Shown: one piece after another, positions 25,979 to 39,016 of the stretch
Numbering within the stretch: the first letter of the stretch is position 1
Layout of the letters: every line of letters starts with the position of its first letter
DNA from: Sacculina carcini
Taxonomy: Eukaryota; Arthropoda; Thecostraca; Sacculinidae
DNA: 64,000 nucleotides
Reading direction: 5' to 3'
Assembly (NCBI GenBank): GCA_916048095.2
Contig: OU696596.1
Span: 372,001-436,000, forward strand
The notes under the pieces: model-generated
The model's database searches: none
What the model saw: the letters and a program-made list of their open reading frames with translations, nothing else
Told to the model about the DNA's origin: nothing
Position numbers and translations under genes: made by a program

Positions 25979-28900
25979 GTTACCTAAGTGTGCCCTAACT
26001 GTTACCTAAGTATGCCCTAAGTGTTACCTAAGTGTGCCCTAAGTGTTACCTAAGTGTGGCCTAAGTGTTACCTAAGTGTGCCCCAAGTGTTACCTAAGTG
26101 TGCCCTAAGTGTTAACTAAGTGTTACCTAAGTGTGCCCTAAGTGTTACCTAAGTGTACCATAAGTGTTACCTAAGTGTTACCTAAGTGTTACCTAAGTGT
26201 TACCTAAGAGTTACCTAAGTGTTACATATGTGTTACCTAAGTGTGCCCTAAGTGTTACCTAAGTGTGCCCTAAGTGTTACCTAAGTGTTATCTAAGTGTG
26301 CCCTAAGTGTTACCTAAGTGTGCCCTAAGTGTTACCTAAGTTTGCCCTAAGTGTTACCTAAGTGTGCCCTAAGTGTTACCCAAGTGTGCCCTAAGTGTTA
26401 CCTAAGTGTGCCCTAAGTGTTACCTAAGTGTGCCCCAAGTGTTACCTAAGTGTGCCCTAAGTGTTAACTAAGTGTTACCTAAGTGTGCCCTAAGTGTTAC
26501 CTAAGTGTGCCCTAAGTGTTACCTAAGTGTTACCTAAGTGTTACCTAAGTGTTACCTAAGTGTGCCCTAAGTGTTACCCAAGTGTTACCTAAGTGTTACC
26601 TAAGTGTTACCTAAGTGTTACCTAAGTGTTACCTAAGTATTACCTAAGTGTTACCTAAGTGTGCCCTAAGTGTTACCTAAGTGTGCCCTAACTGTTACCT
26701 AAGTGTGCCCTAACTGTTACCTAAGTGTGCCCTAAGTGTTACCTAAGTGTGCCCTAAGTGTTACCTAAGTGTACCCTTAGTGTTACCTAAGTGTTACCTA
26801 AGTGTTAACTAAGTGTTACTTAAGTGTTACCTAAGTGTGCCCTAAGTGTTACCTAAGTGTGCCCTAAGTGTGCCCTAAGTGTTACCTAAGTGTACCATAA
26901 GTGTTACCTAAGTATGCCCTAAGTGTTACCTAAGTGTGCCCTAAGTGTTACCTAAGTGTGGCCTAAGTGTTACCTAAGTGTGCCCCAAGTGTTACCTAAG
27001 TGTGCCCTAAGTGTTAACTAAGTGTTACCTAAGTGTGCCCTAAGTGTTACCTAAGTGTACCATAAGTGTTACCTAAGTGTTACCTAAGTGTTACCTAAGA
27101 GTTACCTAAGTGTTACATATGTGTTACCTAAGTGTGCCCTAAGTGTTACCTAAGTGTGCCCTAAGTGTTACCTAAGTGTTATCTAAGTGTGCCCTAAGTG
27201 TTACCTAAGTGTGCCCTAAGTGTTACCTAAGTTTGCCCTAAGTGTTACCTAAGTGTGCCCTAAGTGTTACCCAAGTGTGCCCTAAGTGTTACCTAAGTGT
27301 GCCCTAAGTGTTACCTAAGTGTGCCCCAAGTGTTACCTAAGTGTGCCCTAAGTGTTAACTAAGTGTTACCTAAGTGTGCCCTAAGTGTTACCTAAGTGTG
27401 CCCTAAGTGTTACCTAAGTGTTACCTAAGTGTTACCTAAGTGTTACCTAAGTGTGCCCTAAGTGTTACCCAAGTGTTACCTAAGTGTTACCTAAGTGTTA
27501 CCTAAGTGTTACCTAAGTGTTACCTAAGTATTACCTAAGTGTTACCTAAGTGTGCCCTAAGTGTTACCTAAGTGTGCCCTAACTGTTACCTAAGTGTGCC
27601 CTAACTGTTACCTAAGTGTGCCCTAAGTGTTACCTAAGTGTGCCCTAAGTGTTACCTAAGTGTACCCTTAGTGTTACCTAAGTGTTACCCAAGTGTTACC
27701 TAAGTGTGCCCTAAGTGTTACCTAAGTGTGCCCTAAGTGTGCCCTAAGTGTTACCTAAGTGTACCCTTAGTGTTACCCAAGTGTTACCTAAGTGTTAACT
27801 AAGTGTTACCTAAGTGTGCTTTAAGTGTTACCTAAGTGTGCCCTAAGTGTTACCTAAGTGTGCCCTAAGTGTTACCTAAGTGTGCCCTAAGTGTTACCTA
27901 AGTGTGCCCTAAGTGTTACCTAAGTGTGCCCTAAGTGTTACCTAAGTGTGCCCTAAGTGTTACCTAAGTGTGCTCTAAGTGCTACCTAAGTGTGCCCTAA
28001 GTGTTACCTAAGTGTGCCCTAAGTGTTACCTAAGTGTGCCCTAAGTGTTACCTAAGTGTGCCCTAAGTGTGCCCTAAGTGTTACCTAAGTGTACCATAAG
28101 TGTTACCTAAGTGTTACCTAAGTGTTACCTAAGTGTGCCCTAAGTGTTACCTAAGTGTGCCCTAAGTGTTACCTAAGTGTGCCCTAAGTGTTACCTAAGT
28201 GTGCTCTAAGTGCTACCTAAGTGTGCCCTAAGTGTTACCTAAGTGTGGCCTAAGTGTTACCTAAGTGTGCCCCAAGTGTTACCTAAGTGTGCCCTAAGTG
28301 TTAACTAAGTGTTACCTAAGTGTGCCCTAAGTGTTACCTAAGTGTACCATAAGTGTTACCTAAGTGTTACCTAAGTGTTACCTAAGTGTTACCTAAGAGT
28401 TACCTAAGTGTTACATATGTGTTACCTAAGTGTGCCCTAAGTGTTACCTAAGTGTGCGCTAAGTGTTACCTAAGTGTTATCTAAGTGTGCCCTAAGTGTT
28501 ACCTAAGTGTGCCCTAAGTGTTACCTAAGTGTGCCCTAAGTGTTACCTAAGTGTGCCCTAAGTGTTACCCAAGTGTGCCCTAAGTGTTACCTAAGTGTGC
28601 CCTAAGTGTTACCTAAGTGTGCCCCAAGTGTTACCTAAGTGTGCCCTAAGTGTTAACTAAGTGTTACCTAAGTGTGCCCTAAGTGTTACCTAAGTGTGCC
28701 CTAAGTGTTACCTAAGTGTTACCTAAGTGTTACCTAAGTGTTACCTAAGTGTTACCTAAGTGTGCCCTAAGTGTTACCCAAGTGTTACCTAAGTGTTACC
28801 TAAGTGTTACCTAAGTGTTACCTAAGTATTACCTAAGTGTTACCTAAGTGTGCCCTAAGTGTTACCTAAGTGTGCCCTAACTGTTACCTAAGTGTGCCCT

Positions 28901-31900
28901 AACTGTTACCTAAGTGTGCCCTAAGTGTTACCTAAGTGTGCCCTAAGTGTTACCTAAGTGTACCCTTAGTGTTACCTAAGTGTTACCTAAGTGTTAACTA
29001 AGTGTTACTTAAGTGTTACCCAAGTGTGCCCTAAGTGTTACCTAAGTGTGCCCTAAGTGTTACCTAAGTGTACCCTAAGTGTTACCTAAGTGTTACCTAA
29101 GTGTTACCTAAGTGTTACCCAAGTGTTACCTAAGTGTGCCCTAAGTGTTACCTAAGTGTGCCCTAAGTGTGCCCTAAGTGTTACCTAAGTGTACCCTTAG
29201 TGTTACCCAAGTGTTACCTAAGTGTTACCTAAGTGTGCCCTAAGTGTTACCTAAGTGTGCCCTAAGTGTTACCTAAGTGTGCCCTAAGTGTTACCCAAGT
29301 GTGCCCTAAGTGTTACCCAAGTGTGCCCTAAGTGTTACCTAAGTGTGCCCTAAGTGTGCCCTAAGTGTTACCTAAGTGTACCATAAGTGTTACCTAAGTG
29401 TTACCTAAGTGTTACCTAAGTGTTACCTAAGAGTTACCTAAGTGTTACATAAGTGTTACCTAAGTGTGCCCTAAGTGTTACCTAAGTGTGCCCTAAGTGT
29501 TACCTAAGTGTGCCCTAAGTGTTACCTAAGTGTGCCCTAAGTGTTACCTAAGTGTGCCCTAAGTGTTACCTAAGTGTGCCCTAAGTGTTACCTAAGTGTG
29601 CTCTAAGTGCTACCTAAGTGTGCCCTAAGTGTTACCTAAGTGTGCCCTAAGTGTTACCTAAGTGTTACCTAAGTGTGCCCTAAGTGTTACCTAAGTGTGC
29701 CCTAAGTGTGCCCTAAGTGTTACCTAAGTGTACCATAAGTGTTACCTAAGTGTTACCTAAGTGTTACCTAAGTGTTACCTAAGTGTGCTTTAAGTGTTAC
29801 CTAAGTGTGCCCTAAGTGTTACCTAAGTGTGCCCTAAGTGTTACCTAAGTGTACCCTAAGTGTTACCTAAGTGTGGCCTAAGTGTTACCTAAGTGTGCCC
29901 CAAGTGTTACCTAAGTGTGCCCTAAGTGTTAACTAAGTGTTACCTAAGTGTGCCCTAAGTGTTAGCTAAGTGTACCATGAGTGTTACCTAAGTGTTACCT
30001 AAGTGTTACCTAAGTGTTACCTAAGAGTTACCTAAGTGTTACATATGTGTTACCTAAGTGTGCCCTAAGTGTTACCTAAGTGTGCGCTAAGTGTTACCTA
30101 AGTGTTACCTAAGTGTGCCCTAAGTGTTACCTAAGTGTGCCCTAAGTGTTACCTAAGTGTGCCCTAAGTGTTACCTAAGTGTGCCCTAAGTGTTACCCAA
30201 GTGTGCCCTAAGTGTTACCTAAGTGTGCCCTAAGTGTTACCTAAGTGTGCCCCAAGTGTTACCTAAGTGTGCCCTAAGTGTTAACTAAGTGTTACCTAAG
30301 TGTGCCCTAAGTGTGCCCTAAGTGTTACCTAAGTGTACCCTTAGTGTTACCCAAGTGTTACCTAAGTGTTACCTAAGTGTTACCTAAGTGTGCCTTAAGT
30401 GTTACCTAAGTGTGCCCTAAGTGTTACCTAAGTGTGCCCTAAGTGTTACCCAAGTGTGCCCTAAGTGTTACCCAAGTGTGCCCTAAGTGTTACCTAAGTG
30501 TGCCCTAAGTGTGCCCTAAGTGTTACCTAAGTGTACCATAAGTGTTACCTAAGTGTTACCTAAGTGTTACCTAAGTGTTACCTAAGTGTTACCTAAGAGT
30601 TACCTAAGTGTTACATAAGTGTTACCTAAGTGTGCCCTAAGTGTTACCTAAGTGTGCCCTAAGTGTTACCTAAGTGTGCCCTAAGTGTTACCTAAGTGTG
30701 CCCTAAGTGTTACCTAAGTGTGCCCTAAGTGTGCCCTAAGTGTTACCTAAGTGTACCATAAGTGTTACCTAAGTGTTACCTAAGTGTTACCTAAGTGTTA
30801 CCTAAGTGTTACCTAAGTGTTACCTAAGTGTTACCCAAGTGTTACCTAAGTGTGCCCTAAGTGTTACCTAAGTGTGCCCTAAGTGTGCCCTAAGTGTTAC
30901 CTAAGTGTACCCTTAGTGTTACCCAAGTGTTACCTAAGTGTTAACTAAGTGTTACCTAAGTGTACCCTAAGTGTTACCTAAGTGTGCCCTAAGTGTTAAG
31001 TGTGCCCTAAGTGTGTCCTAACTGTTACCTAAGTGTGCCCTAACTGTTACCTAAGTATGCCCTAAGTGTTACCTAAGTGTGCCCTAAGTGTTACCTAAGT
31101 GTGGCCTAAGTGTTACCTAAGTGTGCCCCAAGTGTTACCTAAGTGTGCCCTAAGTGTTAACTAAGTGTTACCTAAGTGTGCCCTAAGTGTTACCTAAGTG
31201 TACCATAAGTGTTACCTAAGTGTTACCTAAGTGTTACCTAAGAGTTACCTAAGTGTTACATATGTGTTACCTAAGTGTGCCCTAAGTGTTACCTAAGTGT
31301 GCGCTAAGTGTTACCTAAGTGTTATCTAAGTGTGCCCTAAGTGTTACCTAAGTGTGCCCTAAGTGTTACCTAAGTTTGCCCTAAGTGTTACCTAAGTGTG
31401 CCCTAAGTGTTACCCAAGTGTGCCCTAAGTGTTACCTAAGTGTGCCCTAAGTGTTACCTAAGTGTGCCCTAAGTGTTACCTAAGTGTGCCCTAAGTGTTA
31501 ACTAAGTGTTACCTAAGTGTGCCCTAAGTGTTACCTAAGTGTGCCCTAAGTGTTACCTAAGTGTTACCTAAGTGTTACCTAAGTGTTACCTAAGTGTGCC
31601 CTAAGTGTTACCCAAGTGTTACCTAAGTGTTACCTAAGTGTTACCTAAGTGTTACCTAAGTGTTACCTAAGTATTACCTAAGTGTTACCTAAGTGTGCCC
31701 TAAGTGTTACCTAAGTGTGCCCTAACTGTTACCTAAGTGTGCCCTAACTGTTACCTAAGTGTGCCCTAAGTGTTACCTAAGTGTGCCCTAAGTGTTACCT
31801 AAGTGTACCCTTAGTGTTACCTAAGTGTTACCCAAGTGTTACCTAAGTGTGCCCTAAGTGTTACCTAAGTGTGCCCTAAGTGTGCCCTAAGTGTTACCTA

Positions 31901-33769
31901 AGTGTACCCTTAGTGTTACCCAAGTGTTACCTAAGTGTTAACTAAGTGTTACCTAAGTGTGCTTTAAGTGTTACCTAAGTGTGCCCTAAGTGTTACCTAA
32001 GTGTGCCCTAAGTGTTACCTAAGTGTGCCCTAAGTGTTACCTAAGTGTGCCCTAAGTGTTACCTAAGTGTGCCCTAAGTGTTACCTAAGTGTGCCCTAAG
32101 TGTGCCCTAAGTGTTACCTAAGTGTACCATAAGTGTTACCTAAGTGTTACCTAAGTGTTACCTAAGTGTTACCTAAGTGTTACCTAAGAGTTACCTAAGT
32201 GTTACATAAGTGTTACCTAAGTGTGCCCTAAGTGTTACCTAAGTGTGCCCTAAGTGTTACCTAAGTGTGCCCTAAGTGTTACCTAAGTGTGCCCTAAGTG
32301 TTACCTAAGTGTGCCCTAAGTGTTACCTAAGTGTGCCCTAAGTGTTACCTAAGTGTGCTCTAAGTGCTACCTAAGTGTGCCCTAAGTGTTACCTAAGTGT
32401 GCCCTAAGTGTTACCTAAGTGTTACCTAAGTGTGCCCTAAGTGTTACCTAAGTGTGCCCTAAGTGTGCCCTAAGTGTTACCTAAGTGTACCATAAGTGTT
32501 ACCTAAGTGTTACCTAAGTGTTACCTAAGTGTTACCTAAGTGTGCTTTAAGTGTTACCTAAGTGTGCCCTAAGTGTTACCTAAGTGTGCCCTAAGTGTTA
32601 CCTAAGTGTACCCTAAGTGTTACCTAAGTGTGGCCTAAGTGTTACCTAAGTGTGCCCCAAGTGTTACCTAAGTGTGCCCTAAGTGTTAACTAAGTGTTAC
32701 CTAAGTGTGCCCTAAGTGTTAGCTAAGTGTACCATGAGTGTTACCTAAGTGTTACCTAAGTGTTACCTAAGTGTTACCTAAGAGTTACCTAAGTGTTACA
32801 TATGTGTTACCTAAGTGTGCCCTAAGTGTTACCTAAGTGTGCGCTAAGTGTTACCTAAGTGTTACCTAAGTGTGCCCTAAGTGTTACCTAAGTGTGCCCT
32901 AAGTGTTACCTAAGTGTGCCCTAAGTGTTACCTAAGTGTGCCCTAAGTGTTACCCAAGTGTGCCCTAAGTGTTACCTAAGTGTGCCCTAAGTGTTACCTA
33001 AGTGTGCCCCAAGTGTTACCTAAGTGTGCCCTAAGTGTTAACTAAGTGTTACCTAAGTGTGCCCTAAGTGTGCCCTAAGTGTTACCTAAGTGTACCCTTA
33101 GTGTTACCCAAGTGTTACCTAAGTGTTACCTAAGTGTTACCTAAGTGTGCCCTAAGTGTTACCTAAGTGTGCCCTAAGTGTTACCTAAGTGTGCCCTAAG
33201 TGTTACCCAAGTGTGCCCTAAGTGTTACCCAAGTGTGCCCTAAGTGTTACCTAAGTGTGCCCTAAGTGTGCCCTAAGTGTTACCTAAGTGTACCATAAGT
33301 GTTACCTAAGTGTTACCTAAGTGTTACCTAAGTGTTACCTAAGTGTTACCTAAGAGTTACCTAAGTGTTACATAAGTGTTACCTAAGTGTGCCCTAAGTG
33401 TTACCTAAGTGTGCCCTAAGTGTTACCTAAGTGTGCCCTAAGTGTTACCTAAGTGTGCCCTAAGTGTTACCTAAGTGTGCCCTAAGTGTGCCCTAAGTGT
33501 TACCTAAGTGTACCATAAGTGTTACCTAAGTGTTACCTAAGTGTTACCTAAGTGTTACCTAAGTGTTACCTAAGTGTTACCTAAGTGTTACCCAAGTGTT
33601 ACCTAAGTGTGCCCTAAGTGTTACCTAAGTGTGCCCTAAGTGTGCCCTAAGTGTTACCTAAGTGTACCCTTAGTGTTACCCAAGTGTTACCTAAGTGTTA
33701 ACTAAGTGTTACCTAAGTGTGCCCTAAGTGTTACCTAAGTGTGCCCTAAGTGTTAAGTGTGCCCTAAGT

Positions 33770-36700
33770 GTGTCCTAACTGTTACCTAAGTGTGCCCTAA
33801 CTGTTACCTAAGTATGCCCTAAGTGTTACCTAAGTGTGCCCTAAGTGTTACCTAAGTGTGGCCTAAGTGTTACCTAAGTGTGCCCCAAGTGTTACCTAAG
33901 TGTGCCCTAAGTGTTAACTAAGTGTTACCTAAGTGTGCCCTAAGTGTTACCTAAGTGTACCATAAGTGTTACCTAAGTGTTACCTAAGTGTTACCTAAGA
34001 GTTACCTAAGTGTTACATATGTGTTACCTAAGTGTGCCCTAAGTGTTACCTAAGTGTGCGCTAAGTGTTACCTAAGTGTTATCTAAGTGTGCCCTAAGTG
34101 TTACCTAAGTGTGCCCTAAGTGTTACCTAAGTTTGCCCTAAGTGTTACCTAAGTGTGCCCTAAGTGTTACCCAAGTGTGCCCTAAGTGTTACCTAAGTGT
34201 GCCCTAAGTGTTACCTAAGTGTGCCCCAAGTGTTACCTAAGTGTGCCCTAAGTGTTAACTAAGTGTTACCTAAGTGTGCCCTAAGTGTTACCTAAGTGTG
34301 CCCTAAGTGTTACCTAAGTGTTACCTAAGTGTTACCTAAGTGTTACCTAAGTGTGCCCTAAGTGTTACCCAAGTGTTACCTAAGTGTTACCTAAGTGTTA
34401 CCTAAGTGTTACCTAAGTGTTACCTAAGTATTACCTAAGTGTTACCTAAGTGTGCCCTAAGTGTTACCTAAGTGTGCCCTAACTGTTACCTAAGTGTGCC
34501 CTAACTGTTACCTAAGTGTGCCCTAAGTGTTACCTAAGTGTGCCCTAAGTGTTACCTAAGTGTACCCTTAGTGTTACCTAAGTGTTACCCAAGTGTTACC
34601 TAAGTGTGCCCTAAGTGTTACCTAAGTGTGCCCTAAGTGTGCCCTAAGTGTTACCTAAGTGTACCCTTAGTGTTACCCAAGTGTTACCTAAGTGTTAACT
34701 AAGTGTTACCTAAGTGTGCTTTAAGTGTTACCTAAGTGTGCCCTAAGTGTTACCTAAGTGTGCCCTAAGTGTTACCTAAGTGTGCCCTAAGTGTTACCTA
34801 AGTGTGCCCTAAGTGTTACCTAAGTGTGCCCTAAGTGTTACCTAAGTGTGCCCTAAGTGTTACCTAAGTGTGCTCTAAGTGCTACCTAAGTGTTACCTAA
34901 GTGTGCCTTAAGTATTACCTAAGTGTGCCCTAAGTGTTACCTAAGTGTGCCCTAAGTGTTACCCAAGTGTGCCCTAAGTGTTACCCAAGTGTGCCCTAAG
35001 TGTTACCCAAGTGTGCCCTAAGTGTGCCCTAAGTGTTACCTAAGTGTACCATAAGTGTTACCTAAGTGTTACCTAAGTGTTACCTAAGTGTTACCTAAGT
35101 GTTACCTAAGAGTTACCTAAGTGTTACATAAGTGTTACCTAAGTGTGCCCTAAGTGTTACCTAAGTGTGCCCTAAGTGTTACCTAAGTGTGCCCTAAGTG
35201 TTACCTAAGTGTGCCCTAAGTGTTACCTAAGTGTGCCCTAAGTGTGCCCTAAGTGTTACCTAAGTGTACCATAAGTGTTACCTAAGTGTTACCTAAGTGT
35301 TACCTAAGTGTTACCTAAGTGTTACCTAAGTGTTACCTAAGTGTTACCCAAGTGTTACCTAAGTGTGCCCTAAGTGTTACCTAAGTGTGCCCTAAGTGTG
35401 CCCTAAGTGTTACCTAAGTGTACCCTTAGTGTTACCCAAGTGTTACCTAAGTGTTAACTAAGTGTTACCTAAGTGTGCCCTAAGTGTTACCTAAGTGTGC
35501 CCTAAGTGTTAAGTGTGCCCTAAGTGTGTCCTAACTGTTACCTAAGTGTGCCCTAACTGTTACCTAAGTATGCCCTAAGTGTTACCTAAGTGTGCCCTAA
35601 GTGTTACCTAAGTGTGGCCTAAGTGTTACCTAAGTGTGCCCCAAGTGTTACCTAAGTGTGCCCTAAGTGTTAACTAAGTGTTACCTAAGTGTGCCCTAAG
35701 TGTTACCTAAGTGTACCATAAGTGTTACCTAAGTGTTACCTAAGTGTTACCTAAGAGTTACCTAAGTGTTACATATGTGTTACCTAAGTGTGCCCTAAGT
35801 GTTACCTAAGTGTGCGCTAAGTGTTACCTAAGTGTTATCTAAGTGTGCCCTAAGTGTTACCTAAGTGTGCCCTAAGTGTTACCTAAGTTTGCCCTAAGTG
35901 TTACCTAAGTGTGCCCTAAGTGTTACCCAAGTGTGCCCTAAGTGTTACCTAAGTGTGGCCTAAGTGTTACCTAAGTGTGCCCCAAGTGTTACCTAAGTGT
36001 GCCCTAAGTGTTAACTAAGTGTTACCTAAGTGTGCCCTAAGTGTTACCTAAGTGTGCCCTAAGTGTTACCTAAGTGTTACCTAAGTGTTACCTAAGTGTT
36101 ACCTAAGTGTGCCCTAAGTGTTACCCAAGTGTTACCTAAGTGTTACCTAAGTGTTACCTAAGTGTTACCTAAGTGTTACCTAAGTATTACCTAAGTGTTA
36201 CCTAAGTGTGCCCTAAGTGTTACCTAAGTGTGCCCTAACTGTTACCTAAGTGTGCCCTAAGTGTTACCTAAGTGTGCCCTAAGTGTTACCTAAGTGTGCC
36301 CTAAGTGTTACCTAAGTGTACCCTTAGTGTTACCTAAGTGTTACCTAAGTGTTAACTAAGTGTTACTTAAGTGTTACCTAAGTGTGCCCTAAGTGTTACC
36401 TAAGTGTGCCCTAAGTGTGCCCTAAGTGTTACCTAAGTGTACCATAAGTGTTACCTAAGTGTTACCTAAGTGTTACCTAAGTGTTACCTAAGTGTTACCT
36501 AAGTGTTACCTAAGTGTTACCCAAGTGTTACCTAAGTGTGCCCTAAGTGTTACCTAAGTGTGGCCTAAGTGTTACCTAAGTGTGCCCCAAGTGTTACCTA
36601 AGTGTGCCCTAAGTGTTAACTAAGTGTTACCTAAGTGTGCCCTAAGTGTTACCTAAGTGTACCATAAGTGTTACCTAAGTGTTACCTAAGTGTTACCTAA

Positions 36701-39016
36701 GAGTTACCTAAGTGTTACATATGTGTTACCTAAGTGTGCCCTAAGTGTTACCTAAGTGTGCGCTAAGTGTTACCTAAGTGTTATCTAAGTGTGCCCTAAG
36801 TGTTACCTAAGTGTGCCCTAAGTGTTACCTAAGTTTGCCCTAAGTGTTACCTAAGTGTGCCCTAAGTGTTACCCAAGTGTGCCCTAAGTGTTACCTAAGT
36901 GTGGCCTAAGTGTTACCTAAGTGTGCCCTAAGTGTTACCTAAGTGTGCCCTAAGTGTGCCCTAAGTGTTACCTAAGTGTACCATAAGTGTTACCTAAGTG
37001 TTACCTAAGTGTTACCTAAGTGTTACCTAAGTGTTACCTAAGTGTTACCTAAGTGTTACCCAAGTGTTACCTAAGTGTGCCCTAAGTGTTACCTAAGTGT
37101 GCCCTAAGTGTGCCCTAAGTGTTACCTAAGTGTACCCTTAGTGTTACCCAAGTGTTACCTAAGTGTTAACTAAGTGTTACCTAAGTGTGCCCTAAGTGTT
37201 ACCTAAGTGTGCCCTAAGTGTTAAGTGTGCCCTAAGTGTGTCCTAACTGTTACCTAAGTGTGCCCTAACTGTTACCTAAGTATGCCCTAAGTGTTACCTA
37301 AGTGTGCCCTAAGTGTTACCTAAGTGTGGCCTAAGTGTTACCTAAGTGTGCCCCAAGTGTTACCTAAGTGTGCCCTAAGTGTTAACTAAGTGTTACCTAA
37401 GTGTGCCCTAAGTGTTACCTAAGTGTACCATAAGTGTTACCTAAGTGTTACCTAAGTGTTACCTAAGAGTTACCTAAGTGTTACATATGTGTTACCTAAG
37501 TGTGCCCTAAGTGTTACCTAAGTGTGCGCTAAGTGTTACCTAAGTGTTATCTAAGTGTGCCCTAAGTGTTACCTAAGTGTGCCCTAAGTGTTACCTAAGT
37601 TTGCCCTAAGTGTTACCTAAGTGTGCCCTAAGTGTTACCCAAGTGTGCCCTAAGTGTTACCTAAGTGTGGCCTAAGTGTTACCTAAGTGTGCCCCAAGTG
37701 TTACCTAAGTGTGCCCTAAGTGTTAACTAAGTGTTACCTAAGTGTGCCCTAAGTGTTACCTAAGTGTGCCCTAAGTGTGCCCTAAGTGTTACCTAAGTGT
37801 ACCATAAGTGTTACCTAAGTGTTACCTAAGTGTTACCTAAGTGTTACCTAAGTGTTACCTAAGTGTTACCTAAGTGTTACCCAAGTGTTACCTAAGTGTG
37901 CCCTAAGTGTTACCTAAGTGTGGCCTAAGTGTTACCTAAGTGTGCCCCAAGTGTTACCTAAGTGTGCCCTAAGTGTTAACTAAGTGTTACCTAAGTGTGC
38001 CCTAAGTGTTACCTAAGTGTACCATAAGTGTTACCTAAGTGTTACCTAAGTGTTACCTAAGAGTTACCTAAGTGTTACATATGTGTTACCTAAGTGTGCC
38101 CTAAGTGTTACCTAAGTGTGCGCTAAGTGTTACCTAAGTGTTATCTAAGTGTGCCCTAAGTGTTACCTAAGTGTGCCCTAAGTGTTACCTAAGTTTGCCC
38201 TAAGTGTTACCTAAGTGTGCCCTAAGTGTTACCCAAGTGTGCCCTAAGTGTTACCTAAGTGTGGCCTAAGTGTTACCTAAGTGTGCCCCAAGTGTTACCT
38301 AAGTGTGCCCTAAGTGTTAACTAAGTGTTACCTAAGTGTGCCCTAAGTGTTACCTAAGTGTGCCCTAAGTGTTACCTAAGTGTTACCTAAGTGTTACCTA
38401 AGTGTTACCTAAGTGTGCCCTAAGTGTTACCCAAGTGTTACCTAAGTGTTACCTAAGTGTTACCTAAGTGTTACCTAAGTGTTACCTAAGTATTACCTAA
38501 GTGTTACCTAAGTGTGCCCTAAGTGTTACCTAAGTGTGCCCTAACTGTTACCTAAGTGTGCCCTAACTGTTACCTAAGTGTGCCCTAAGTGTTACCTAAG
38601 TGTGCCCTAAGTGTTACCTAAGTGTACCCTTAGTGTTACCTAAGTGTTACCTAAGTGTTACCTAAGTGTTAACTAAGTGTTACTTAAGTGTTACCTAAGT
38701 GTGCCCTAAGTGTTACCTAAGTGTGCCCTAAGTGTGCCCTAAGTGTTACCTAAGTGTACCATAAGTGTTACCTAAGTGTTACCTAAGTGTTACCTAAGTG
38801 TTACCTAAGTGTTACCTAAGTGTTACCTAAGTGTTACCCAAGTGTTACCTAAGTGTGCCCTAAGTGTTACCTAAGTGTGCCCTAAGTGTGCCCTAAGTGT
38901 TACCTAAGTGTACCCTTAGTGTTACCCAAGTGTTACCTAAGTGTTAACTAAGTGTTACCTAAGTGTGCCCTAAGTGTTACCTAAGTGTGCCCTAAGTGTT
39001 AAGTGTGCCCTAAGTG
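33770..39016. repeat. Approximately 1.7-kb higher-order repeat of the satellite
   Basis: The gtgtcctaact marker occurs at 33,770, 35,526, 37,238 and 39,016. Spacings are 1,756, 1,712 and 1,778 bp, i.e. 1,712 bp plus 0, 4 or 6 extra monomers. The same 1,712-bp spacing recurs at 42,625 to 44,337. Within a unit the variant monomers follow one order: two ctaact-ending monomers, gtatgccctaagt, gtggcctaagt, gtgccccaagt, gttaactaagt, gtaccataagt, an agagtt-type unit, gttacatatgt, gtgcgctaagt, gttatctaagt, gtttgccctaagt and gttacccaagt. Part of this order is repeated inside some units, so the structure is nested. Confidence 0.8.
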